From Aggregatilineales bacterium (GTDB lineage: Bacteria > Chloroflexota > Anaerolineae > Aggregatilineales > Phototrophicaceae), in contig JAUQWZ010000011.1 in the NCBI GenBank assembly GCA_030834905.1, forward strand, positions 1-64,000: a DNA stretch of 64,000 nucleotides, given 5' to 3'. The notes below the pieces were generated by a model, which searched no databases, was not told the origin of the DNA, and was given only the letters and a program-made list of their open reading frames with translations. Positions within the stretch are counted from its first letter, which is position 1. Each line of letters begins with the position of its first letter. This document shows, piece after piece, positions 1-8,647 of the stretch. The position numbers and the translations under genes are program-made.

Positions 1-33
1 ACGTTCCGCTGCTGGCTGCCTATAATGAAGAAA

Positions 34-2186
34 GCTTAAATGCTCCACCCGCCGCTTGAGGCATTGAAACACACTCCTTAAATTGGGCAATACGGGAATT
101 TCAGGCTTAAATGCTCCACCCGCCGCTTGAGGCATTGAAACCCAATCGAATCGCGGCGTTGGTTTCCGGAATGAAGAGCTTAAATGCTCCACCCGCCGCT
201 TGAGGCATTGAAACCAGGACACGCATGGCGTTAACGCCTACGCCAAGCAGCTTAAATGCTCCACCCGCCGCTTGAGGCATTGAAACCGGTTCACCATGTC
301 TACCGTCACTTGCCCGCCCCCATAGCTTAAATGCTCCACCCGCCGCTTGAGGCATTGAAACTCGGGAGACGCGCTGGACTTCGCGCACACCATCCGAGCT
401 TAAATGCTCCACCCGCCGCTTGAGGCATTGAAACAAGTCTTACCGCAGCGCGGGCATTACCGACCATGAAGCTTAAATGCTCCACCCGCCGCTTGAGGCA
501 TTGAAACCTCATCCGCCTCGCGCAGGCGCATGATCTCATTCTCGAGCTTAAATGCTCCACCCGCCGCTTGAGGCATTGAAACCTTCTACAACGTTGCTAA
601 GGCAAAAGATCTTGAAGCTTAAATGCTCCACCCGCCGCTTGAGGCATTGAAACCCGGCACGATTCCACCGCGAGGCAGTGGAATGGCACAAGCTTAAATG
701 CTCCACCCGCCGCTTGAGGCATTGAAACCCCACCCAGATCACTCCTTCCAGCCACAGATCATTGGCTTAAATGCTCCACCCGCCGCTTGAGGCATTGAAA
801 CATCGTTCATCTGCTGCTGCTGGCTTTCAATTTGCTGAGCTTAAATGCTCCACCCGCCGCTTGAGGCATTGAAACGGCTTTGATCGTAACCTTCGCATAG
901 ATACAGGGTATCGCTTAAATGCTCCACCCGCCGCTTGAGGCATTGAAACTGGCATTATTGAGTAGGGCAGGGCGGCATGGCTGAAGCTTAAATGCTCCAC
1001 CCGCCGCTTGAGGCATTGAAACTCGGCTGGCTTTTCCGCGCTCGTTGCCTGCAAAAAGGCTTAAATGCTCCACCCGCCGCTTGAGGCATTGAAACTGGCA
1101 ATTGAGAATGCTGGAATCAACATTGCCGGGCTTAAATGCTCCACCCGCCGCTTGAGGCATTGAAACTGCATTGGAGTCCCATCCAAGTTTGGGAGTCCAA
1201 TAAGCTTAAATGCTCCACCCGCCGCTTGAGGCATTGAAACGAACAATTCCCCCTGTGGAAGTAGCACTTAAGCTGCTTAAATGCTCCACCCGCCGCTTGA
1301 GGCATTGAAACCTTTTATATGGCACGGGCAGAAACCCGTTTCTAGGGCTTAAATTCTCCACCCGCCGCTTGAGGCATTGAAACTCCGCCAATGCAATCCG
1401 CTGGTGTCGCTGGCGAAAAGCTTAAATGCTCCACCCGCCGCTTGAGGCATTGAAACCCGAACAAAACGTAGATGAAGCTTGATCGGATGAATGCTTAAAT
1501 GCTCCACCCGCCGCTTGAGGCATTGAAACTGATGTGGACGATTGTGATGTTTGGTCTGCTCGGCAGGGCTTAAATGCTCCACCCGCCGCTTGAGGCATTG
1601 AAACACTTTTTATTTAGTATCGTCCTGGACGATGGTTAAGCTTAAATGCTCCACCCGCCGCTTGAGGCATTGAAACTCTGGCTATCGCGGGCGACGGTCA
1701 GACGCTCATGTAGCTTAAATGCTCCACCCGCCGCTTGAGGCATTGAAACAACCGTTTCATCCGCAACACGTGAAGCGTATCCAGCTTAAATGCTCCACCC
1801 GCCGCTTGAGGCATTGAAACGAGTCCAGTGGGCAATACGCGCTTCGCGAATGCGGGCTTAAATGCTCCACCCGCCGCTTGAGGCATTGAAACATCCAGAC
1901 GCGGCTTGACGAGCAGCTTAAAGCCATCGAGCTTAAATGCTCCACCCGCCGCTTGAGGCATTGAAACACCGCGATAATCTCGGACACTGGAATGCAGCGC
2001 TCGCTTAAATGCTCCACCCGCCGCTTGAGGCATTGAAACGTTAGTGACCTGGGTGCTAAAGTTTGTTCCCTTTGTGCTTAAATGCTCCACCCGCCGCTTG
2101 AGGCATTGAAACTGGTGGCTGATGCGCCGCGACGAACGGCGTATTGAACGCTTAAATGCTCCACCCGCCGCTTGAGGCATTGAAAC
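34..2186 (+). CRISPR. CRISPR array, 30 repeats of 37 bp
   Basis: Thirty copies of a 37-bp repeat (begins GCTTAAATGCTCC, ends GAGGCATTGAAAC) start at 34, 105, 178, 250, 325, 398, 471, 546, 617, 692, 765, 839, 913, 986, 1059, 1130, 1204, 1275, 1347, 1420, 1493, 1568, 1640, 1713, 1784, 1856, 1931, 2003, 2076 and 2150. The 29 internal spacers are 34-38 bp and look unrelated to each other. Bases 1-33 are probably the end of a further spacer. All repeats are identical except the one at 1347, where base 9 is T instead of G. The 3' end ATTGAAAC matches the 8-nt 5' handle of class 1 (type I or III) crRNAs, so transcription is inferred left to right, with the leader and any cas genes beyond the left edge. 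AATGC and GCATT inside the repeat can form a short stem. No cas gene lies within the window, so the subtype is open. Confidence 0.98.
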
Positions 2187-2403
2187 AGCAGCTTAGCCAA
2201 TTGCTAAAGCCAGAAAATGTGACTTGACCTTTTGCGCCGGGATCGATGCTGCGCTACTATTTTGCTTCAGGGTGTGCACAGCAACTCGCCTGATATCGTT
2301 GGCTTGGGACGAGGAGAAAACTTATATTCCACTCTGGGTTCGAGTCCCTCCTTCCCTATTGATCACCTGTGTAAATTCCAATACCCCTCTAACGTATCGC
2401 TTC
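2187..2403. other. gene-free flank between CRISPR array and tig
   Basis: After the last repeat there is a small hairpin (TTAGC 2193-2197 with GCTAA 2203-2207), then sequence with no convincing coding frame. Short open frames here show no recognisable protein. The stretch is not AT-rich enough to look like a CRISPR leader. A GGTTCGAGTCC string at 2337-2347 resembles a tRNA T-loop but no cloverleaf forms around it. Confidence 0.5.
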
Positions 2404-2433
2404 TGGTCAATCTACACTGGCACCATGTATAAT
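2404..2433 (+). promoter_or_regulatory. putative sigma-70-type promoter for tig-clpP
   Basis: A perfect TATAAT lies at 2428-2433 with a weak -35 element TGGTCA at 2404-2409 (18-bp spacer). It ends 41 bp before the tig start codon. The -10 match is what is seen; promoter function is inferred. Confidence 0.5.
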
Positions 2434-2474
2434 GCACTTTAATATGCAGAGTTCACTTCGGCAAGGATAACGTC

Positions 2475-3995
2475 TTGAACATACAAACTGAACGTCTTGA
2501 AAACCATACCGCGCGCGTGACCGTCGAGGTGGACGTTGAGCGTCTTAACCAGGCAAAGCAAAAGGCGGCGCAGCGGATTTCCAAGCAGGTCAATGTGCCC
2601 GGCTTCCGAAGAGGAAAAGCGCCGTACCGCGTGCTCGTCAATTTTGTTGGCGAACAGGCGATTCTCGATGACGCGATGGAGCTGCTGAGCAACGATATCT
2701 ATAAGGATGTGCTGGTCGAAGCCCAGCTTGATCCGTATGGTCCCGGCTCGCTGGAAAACTTCGACACCGAGCCAGCACCCGCGCTGACCTTCATCGTCCC
2801 GCTTCAGCCGGAAGTAAGCCTCGGCGACTATCGGTCTATCCGCGAGGAGTATGAAAAGCCGGAAATTGACGATGAAGCCGTCAACCGCGCGATGAAATCG
2901 CTCCAGGAACAGAACGCCGTCGTCGAAGAGAGCCACCAGCCGCTGGCGCTGGGCAACCGCGCCACGATGGACATCCACAGCATCGTCGAGGCTGAAGCCG
3001 AGGAAGCCGCCGAGCACGAGGCAGAAGCCGTTGAAGCAAGCAAGCCTGAAGCCGAAACAGACGCGGCTGATGCTGAAACGGCTGCCGAAACCTGGCAGGA
3101 GGACACCCACGCGCACGAGCACGATCACAACCATGACGACAACGTGTTCCTCCACGAGCACGACACATCGCTGATTCTGGACGACGACCACGAGCCGCTG
3201 CCCGGCTTTTCTGAGGCACTGGCGGGCGCAGCCATTGGCGAGCGCCGCACCTTCACGCTGGTCGCTCCCGACGGCGAGGAATACACCGACATTGCCGGTA
3301 AGAATGTCCGGTTTGACGTGGTGGTGAAGAAGATTGAAAGCATCACCCTGCCAGCGCTGAACGACGAATTCGCCGCCCGACTGACGAAGGACGAAGAGAC
3401 GCCGCTGTCCCTGCTGGAACTGCGCATGAGAGTGCGCGAGAATCTTGAGAATGTAGGCGGCGAACGCTATGACAGCGACTTCGCCAGCCGCGTCCTCGAA
3501 AAGATTGTCGAAAGCGCGCAGATTTCCTACCCCGAAGCGATGGTGGTCGATGAACTGGAGCAGTTCCTCCAGCAGATGGATCAGAGCCTGCGCCAGCAGG
3601 GGCTGACGCTCCAGGACTACATGAAGATTTATGGCAAGTCGATTGAAGACCTGTTCGGCGAATATCGCTCCAACGCCGAGCAGCGGGTGCGGCGTTCGCT
3701 GGTCATGCAGCAGCTTGTGCTGGACGAGCAGATCACCGTCACCGAAGACGATATGAACGCCGAAATTGACCGGATTGTCGAGCGCTTCGACGAAGACCGC
3801 CGCGAAAACATCCGCAAGATGTTCAGCGACGCCGCCATGCGCGAAAACATCCTCAACGACCTGCTCCGCACCCGCGTGCAGGAGCGCATGGTTGCGATTG
3901 CCAGGGGCGAAGCGCCCGAACTGCCCGCAGCCGAAGCGGTAATTGAATCCAACGAAGTCGATGAAGAGACGAACGAAGAAGGAGAATCTGCCTGA
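2475..3995 (+). CDS. tig: trigger factor with acidic, His-rich insertion
   Basis: Ribosome-bound chaperone with peptidyl-prolyl isomerase activity that shields nascent chains. The start is TTG at 2475, supported by AAGGAT at 2463-2468. The 506-aa product carries the ribosome-docking signature GFRRGKAP at residues 43-50, a FKBP-like middle domain and a long helical C-terminal chaperone region. It is longer than the usual 430-450 residues because of an insertion at about residues 171-235 inside the isomerase domain. That insert is first Ala/Glu-rich and then His/Asp-rich ([11 protein letters not shown] at about 212-222), which could bind divalent metal. It is followed by clpP with a one-base TGATG overlap, so the two genes are probably co-transcribed; the tig-clpP-clpX order is common in bacteria. 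Confidence 0.95.
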   Translation: MNIQTERLENHTARVTVEVDVERLNQAKQKAAQRISKQVNVPGFRRGKAPYRVLVNFVGEQAILDDAMELLSNDIYKDVLVEAQLDPYGPGSLENFDTEPAPALTFIVPLQPEVSLGDYRSIREEYEKPEIDDEAVNRAMKSLQEQNAVVEESHQPLALGNRATMDIHSIVEAEAEEAAEHEAEAVEASKPEAETDAADAETAAETWQEDTHAHEHDHNHDDNVFLHEHDTSLILDDDHEPLPGFSEALAGAAIGERRTFTLVAPDGEEYTDIAGKNVRFDVVVKKIESITLPALNDEFAARLTKDEETPLSLLELRMRVRENLENVGGERYDSDFASRVLEKIVESAQISYPEAMVVDELEQFLQQMDQSLRQQGLTLQDYMKIYGKSIEDLFGEYRSNAEQRVRRSLVMQQLVLDEQITVTEDDMNAEIDRIVERFDEDRRENIRKMFSDAAMRENILNDLLRTRVQERMVAIARGEAPELPAAEAVIESNEVDEETNEEGESA

Positions 3996-4627
3996 TGTAC
4001 CCGACCAATCTTATTCCGATGGTCATTGAGCAGGGCAGCCGGGGCGAACGCGCCTACGATATCTACTCCCTGTTGTTGAAAGAGCGAATCGTCATCATGG
4101 GAACGCCCGTGAATGACCAGATCGCCAACCTGATCGTCGCCCAGCTTTTGTTCCTGCAGCGCGAAGATCCGGATCGTCAGATTCAGATGTTTATCAATTC
4201 GCCGGGCGGCGTCGTGTACGCCGGTATGGCGATTTATGACACCATGCAGCAGATTAGCGCGCCGGTCAGCACCACCGCCGTTGGCTTAACCGCCAGCTTC
4301 GGCACTGTGCTGCTGACCGCCGGTGAGCATGGGATGCGTTATGCCCTGCCCAACGCCACTATTCACATGCACCAGCCGTTGGGCGGCGCACAAGGGCAGG
4401 CTTCTGACATAGTAATTCAGGCGAATGAGATCATGCGCCTGAAAGACCGGCTGCTGGAGATCTTCGTCAAGCACACGGGGCGCGACCGTGAGGTCATCGA
4501 GCGCGATACCGACCGTGACATTTACCTTAGCGCGCATCAGGCGGTGGAGTATGGTCTGATTGATGCGGTTCTGGAAAGCGCCAAGCAGACCGCGTCTGAT
4601 AAGGCTAAGGAACTCGCGTCAGGCTAG
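3995..4627 (+). CDS. clpP: ATP-dependent Clp protease proteolytic subunit
   Basis: Serine peptidase that forms the barrel-shaped proteolytic core of ClpXP. The start ATG overlaps the tig stop (TGATG). At 210 aa the length is normal for the family. The catalytic triad is visible: Ser101 in the TASFG motif, His126 in HMHQPLGG and Asp175 in DTDRD; the spacing (25 and 49 residues) matches E. coli ClpP. The N-terminal region is short, so any propeptide must be only a few residues. clpX follows 107 bp downstream. Nothing looks defective. Confidence 0.97.
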   Translation: MYPTNLIPMVIEQGSRGERAYDIYSLLLKERIVIMGTPVNDQIANLIVAQLLFLQREDPDRQIQMFINSPGGVVYAGMAIYDTMQQISAPVSTTAVGLTASFGTVLLTAGEHGMRYALPNATIHMHQPLGGAQGQASDIVIQANEIMRLKDRLLEIFVKHTGRDREVIERDTDRDIYLSAHQAVEYGLIDAVLESAKQTASDKAKELASG

Positions 4628-4639
4628 GGCTATAATCAA

Positions 4640-4662
4640 GGGGCAGGCAGTGACCCTGCCCC
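4640..4662 (+). other. hairpin between clpP and clpX
   Basis: An 8-bp perfect stem GGGGCAGG (4640-4647) / CCTGCCCC (4655-4662) with a 7-nt loop. It lacks a T-tract on either side, so it is more likely an mRNA stability or processing element, or a weak attenuator, than a full terminator. Confidence 0.45.
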
Positions 4663-4734
4663 GCATATAACCCGACAAGAACTGCCTGTGTTAAGCGCCC
4701 ATTCAAGCGCTGCTGATAGAGTGGAGGACACAAA

Positions 4735-6024
<1,290 letters not shown>

Positions 6025-6054
6025 CGACATCCTGAATATCACGGAAATCTGTAG

Positions 6055-6079
6055 GGGCGAGCCGATGGCTCGCCCTTTT
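6055..6079 (+). terminator. rho-independent terminator after clpX
   Basis: Stem GGGCGAGCC (6055-6063) / GGCTCGCCC (6067-6075) with loop GAT, followed by TTTT. It lies 30 bp after the clpX stop and separates it from the converging minus-strand gene. A similar TAGGGGCG...GATG hairpin occurs at 52756. Confidence 0.85.
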
Positions 6080-6101
6080 GTTATTAAGAGGACGATTGAC
6101 T

Positions 6102-6656
6102 CTATTGCAGCCTTGTCTGCGAGGCGAAAAAGACCCCATCGGCGCTGGCTTCCCGCGCCGAGCGCACGCTTAGCGCCACCGTCCACTCGGTGAGGAAGTT
6201 GTACAGGCTTTCCACCATCAGAATGTCGTCCATCACGTTCACCGACGATTCAAAGGCGGCTTCCAGCGTATGACGCAGCGCCAGTTCGTCGGGCGCGCCG
6301 TTGGGCATCAGCCGTTCAAAGATCTCATCCACGCTCATCTGGTGGTCAAAGCCGTTCAGCGGAAACAGCGGTGACAGATCGACTCCATACTCATTGCGCA
6401 GGGTGTGCAGCGTATGGGCGCGCAGCTCAAATTGCAGCCGTCGCAGGGTTTGCAGGCGGCGGTGTAATTCTTCGGCAATCTCCATCAGAAGCTGTACCGG
6501 CGGCGGTTCTTTGGCAAGCTGCTGCTCGATGAACGCCAGCATTGCCGAAGGAGTGCCATCCTTGAAGCAGCGCTCAAACAGGCTCAATGCTTCCAGGCGC
6601 AGAGTATTCAATTCACTATAGGCAAAGTGCTCCGGACCCATATAATCGATCATCGT
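6102..6656 (-). CDS. conserved-looking protein of unknown function
   Basis: A 184-aa soluble, mainly helical protein that I do not recognise. It is rich in Leu, Glu and Arg, with long amphipathic helices at about residues 40-85 that may form a coiled coil or helical bundle (EELHRRLQTLRRLQFELRAH), and no signal peptide or membrane segment. The start ATG at 6656 is chosen because GGAG lies 9 nt upstream; in-frame ATGs further upstream lack a ribosome binding site and run deeper into the preceding gene. It overlaps the DUF971 gene by 7 bp, so translational coupling is likely. Confidence 0.7.
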   Translation of the reverse strand, partial: TMIDYMGPEHFAYSELNTLRLEALSLFERCFKDGTPSAMLAFIEQQLAKEPPPVQLLMEIAEELHRRLQTLRRLQFELRAHTLHTLRNEYGVDLSPLFPLNGFDHQMSVDEIFERLMPNGAPDELALRHTLEAAFESSVNVMDDILMVESLYNFLTEWTVALSVRSAREASADGVFFASQTRLQ

Positions 6657-6994
6657 GCGGTATCTCCAGCCGGACATAGACGCTTCAGATAATCCCAGGT
6701 GTATATTCCTGTATGATGTCCATCGTCCCATTTGGGAAGCAGGGCGTAGTTCCCGACCATCTCGATGGACAGGATGCCGTAAGCCCGTTTTGGCTTTAGC
6801 TCAAGCAGATTCTGCGGATCGTGCTCGCGCCCCATGAACTGGTGTCCGCCCCGGCACTCGGCGCATGGGCAGGCTTCGCGCAGCGGTCCCAGTGGATACT
6901 GGCAGACCTGCCCATCGTTCCAGATGATCTCAAGATAAGACTCGTTTTTGTTGAGCGTAATTGCTTTCGGTCTGGCGCTGTCGTTTTTCTGCAT
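6650..6994 (-). CDS. DUF971 (GBBH-like N-terminal domain) protein
   Basis: A 114-aa protein matching the DUF971 family, the small domain also found at the N terminus of gamma-butyrobetaine hydroxylase. Visible family features are the opening LEIIWNDGQ strand, the CPCAECRGG motif (candidate metal-binding cysteines) and the terminal YALLPKWDDGHHTGIYTWDYL stretch. In other bacteria stand-alone DUF971 proteins are often linked to iron-sulfur cluster proteins, but nothing in this neighbourhood confirms that. The start ATG at 6994 is preceded by GAGAGAG; a longer frame reaches 7048 but without a ribosome site and with an unlikely Arg-rich extension. Confidence 0.82.
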   Translation of the reverse strand: MQKNDSARPKAITLNKNESYLEIIWNDGQVCQYPLGPLREACPCAECRGGHQFMGREHDPQNLLELKPKRAYGILSIEMVGNYALLPKWDDGHHTGIYTWDYLKRLCPAGDTAR

Positions 6995-7114
6995 CTCTCT
7001 CGCTTTGTTCCGGTTCCTTGTCCTGTCGCCGTCTTTGGCGAACGGCATCCGTCAGGAGCGCTGTCAATCGACCTGACAGCCTGTTGATGTGCGACGTTAC
7101 CTCTTTTTACGTTG

Positions 7115-7474
7115 TTACTGCTTCGCGAGTTGCTCTGCCTGTTTGATCCAGCCATCGCGTTTGACGCGCGATCCCAGCAGTTTAGGCAGCCGCGCCGCCA
7201 GTTGATCCGCGTCCTGCGCGGCAAGCTGTTTGAAAGTCTGAATTCCGAGTGCTTTAAGCGCCTTCTCCGCGGCAGGACCGATACCGTCGATCTGAGTCAG
7301 GTCATCGGCGGCGGCTGTTTTCCGGCGCGGTTGTGGCTTCACGGTGGATACGGCTGCTGAAGCGGGAGCCGACATTTTCTGCTGGGCGGGTCTGGGCGCT
7401 GTTTCGGGTGAGTCAAGCTGAGTCAACAGCCAACCGACTAGCACTGTCAGTAAAAAAGCCACGAGCCTGCTCAT
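7115..7474 (-). CDS. membrane-anchored helix-hairpin-helix protein
   Basis: A 119-aa protein with one N-terminal membrane segment (residues 3-17), a Pro/Ala-rich linker and a C-terminal domain of the type DDLTQIDGIGPAAEKALKALGI, which is a helix-hairpin-helix fold typical of non-specific nucleic-acid or protein contacts. Similar C-terminal domains occur in DUF4332-like and NADH dehydrogenase subunit E-associated proteins. The start ATG at 7474 has AAGGAG at 7482-7487, which excludes the longer frame to 7513. The function is unknown; membrane-tethered DNA binding is only one option. Confidence 0.72.
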   Translation of the reverse strand: MSRLVAFLLTVLVGWLLTQLDSPETAPRPAQQKMSAPASAAVSTVKPQPRRKTAAADDLTQIDGIGPAAEKALKALGIQTFKQLAAQDADQLAARLPKLLGSRVKRDGWIKQAEQLAKQ

Positions 7475-7589
7475 ACATGACTCCTTATTTGTGATTACTG
7501 TATCATACACCAAACCGAACTTAGGCTTGAGACATAACGGTTCTTCTTGCTACAATCAGTCCCATATTCCGTCTACGGAGCATTTATCT

Positions 7590-8333
7590 ATGCGTTTGCG
7601 ATTAAGCGTTCTCCTGCTGACAACATTGCTTGTGGCAGCTTGCCAGCCACAGATCATCTACGTGGTCTTTTCGCCCACACCATCCCCGGAAGTAACTGAA
7701 GCGGTGTCCCTTTCAACCGAGACACCGGCTGCCGCCACCGCCGAGGTCACGCCCGAAGTGACGGCAGTCGTCCAGGCGGCAACCAACGCGCCGCCCACGC
7801 CCCTTGAGGTGACGATTGACGCGCAGGTTCCGCCTACCGAAACCCCCGCGCCCGAAACCCCATCGGCGACACCCGAACCCACCAACTACCCGACGCCAGT
7901 CTTCCAGGAGATTCTGGTGGCAGAGCAGTTGTTCGAACACGGGCGGATGTTCTGGCTTCAGCCTATCGGGCAAATCTGGGTTCTGGTCGTCACCAGCGAG
8001 GGGCGCGGCACCTGGACAGTGTATGATGACACTTACACCGAAGCCGATCCCGATAACGATCCCAGCATCGTCGCGCCGGAAGGCTTGCTCCAGCCGGAAC
8101 GCGGTTTTGGCAAGCTGTGGCGCGAAGTCCAGCAGGTGCGTGACGAGCTTGGCTGGGCGGTGACGCCGGAGTTTGGCTACGTCAGCCGTTACGAGTTCCA
8201 CGCGGGCGGTACGGTCAATAACCAGGGCGTCTTTACCCAGATTCCTGGCACAGGCTATCACGTTCTGTTCAGCCTTTACGGCGAGCAGTTCCGGTTTAAC
8301 GAAGCCGACAGCACCTGGCAGCTTGGCATCTAA
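7590..8333 (+). CDS. putative lipoprotein with Thr/Pro-rich linker
   Basis: A 247-aa secreted lipoprotein. The start ATG at 7590 has CGGAG at 7576-7580 and is followed by a hydrophobic signal ending in a lipobox LVAAC (lipidated Cys at residue 18). Residues 25-110 are rich in Thr, Pro, Glu and Ala and look like a disordered surface spacer. The C-terminal 130 residues form a compact Trp/Tyr-rich domain (for example MFWLQPIGQIWVLV and GTWTVYDD) of unknown function. The stop codon TAA lies inside the first bases of the 151-bp repeat element at 8330, so the last codons may have been set by that insertion. Confidence 0.78.
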   Translation: MRLRLSVLLLTTLLVAACQPQIIYVVFSPTPSPEVTEAVSLSTETPAAATAEVTPEVTAVVQAATNAPPTPLEVTIDAQVPPTETPAPETPSATPEPTNYPTPVFQEILVAEQLFEHGRMFWLQPIGQIWVLVVTSEGRGTWTVYDDTYTEADPDNDPSIVAPEGLLQPERGFGKLWREVQQVRDELGWAVTPEFGYVSRYEFHAGGTVNNQGVFTQIPGTGYHVLFSLYGEQFRFNEADSTWQLGI

Positions 8334-8480
8334 TGGAGAAACTGAAAAGAATGTGCCTCATTTCCAAACGGACGCCGTAGGGACACGACATGTCGTGTCC
8401 GTTCCCTTCAATCAGGCGGCGGACACGATAATATCGTGTCCCTACAAAATGCGGCGGTTTCTAATCAGTTTGTCCATAAG
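8330..8480. mobile_element. 151-bp MITE-like element, copy A
   Basis: This element matches, in reverse orientation and over its full 151 bp, the copy at 50944-51094 with only scattered mismatches. Its ends are imperfect terminal inverted repeats: CTAATGGAGAAACTGAAAAG on the left and, read from the right end, CTTATGGACAAACTGATTAG (16 of 20 identical). The core 8377-8445 holds two palindromes, GGACACGA-CATG-TCGTGTCC at 8381-8400 and a second at 8421-8441. It has no coding capacity. No clear target-site duplication is visible. The first bases provide the TAA stop of the lipoprotein gene. Confidence 0.8.
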
Positions 8481-8510
8481 TTCGATCAGGCTCGACCATC
8501 TCATGCAGGG

Positions 8511-8532
8511 GGCGTTCATCCGAACGCCTCTT
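8511..8532 (+). terminator. probable terminator
   Basis: Stem GGCGTTC (8511-8517) / GAACGCC (8522-8528), loop ATCC, followed by TCTTT. It lies beyond the repeat element and would stop transcription from the lipoprotein gene. The rest of the gap up to 8647 shows no gene; TACAAT at 8581-8586 could be a -10 element for the next gene, but I see no good -35. Confidence 0.55.
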
Positions 8533-8647
8533 TGTCTACCTGCTGTCTGCCGGAGTTGGGACGAATGTACTCGCTTGATCGTACAATAGAGTAAGGGTGA
8601 CATCACCCGTCCGAATTTTATCCTGCTGTGAATGTGGGGAGAAGCGA

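Noticed and set aside
1911..1925. An extra truncated repeat (GCTTAAAG) within the spacer at 1893-1930
   Set aside because: Only 7 bases match and the spacer length of 38 fits the others, so it is chance similarity.
107..2180. Minus-strand open frames through the array encoding repeated FQCLKRRVEHLS/SMPQAAGGAFK peptides
   Set aside because: They are translations of the CRISPR repeat and spacers; the periodic peptide comes from the 37-bp repeat.
2187..2300. CRISPR leader on the right side of the array
   Set aside because: Not AT-rich, and the ATTGAAAC end of the repeats points to transcription from the left.
2337..2348. GGTTCGAGTCC, resembling a tRNA T-loop
   Set aside because: Only three pairs form in the T stem and there is no acceptor, D or anticodon arm around it.
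2224..2442. Plus-strand open frames of 66-72 aa after the array
   Set aside because: No ribosome site, no protein-like features, and they run into the tig promoter.
4640..4662. Full terminator between clpP and clpX
   Set aside because: No T-tract follows the stem.
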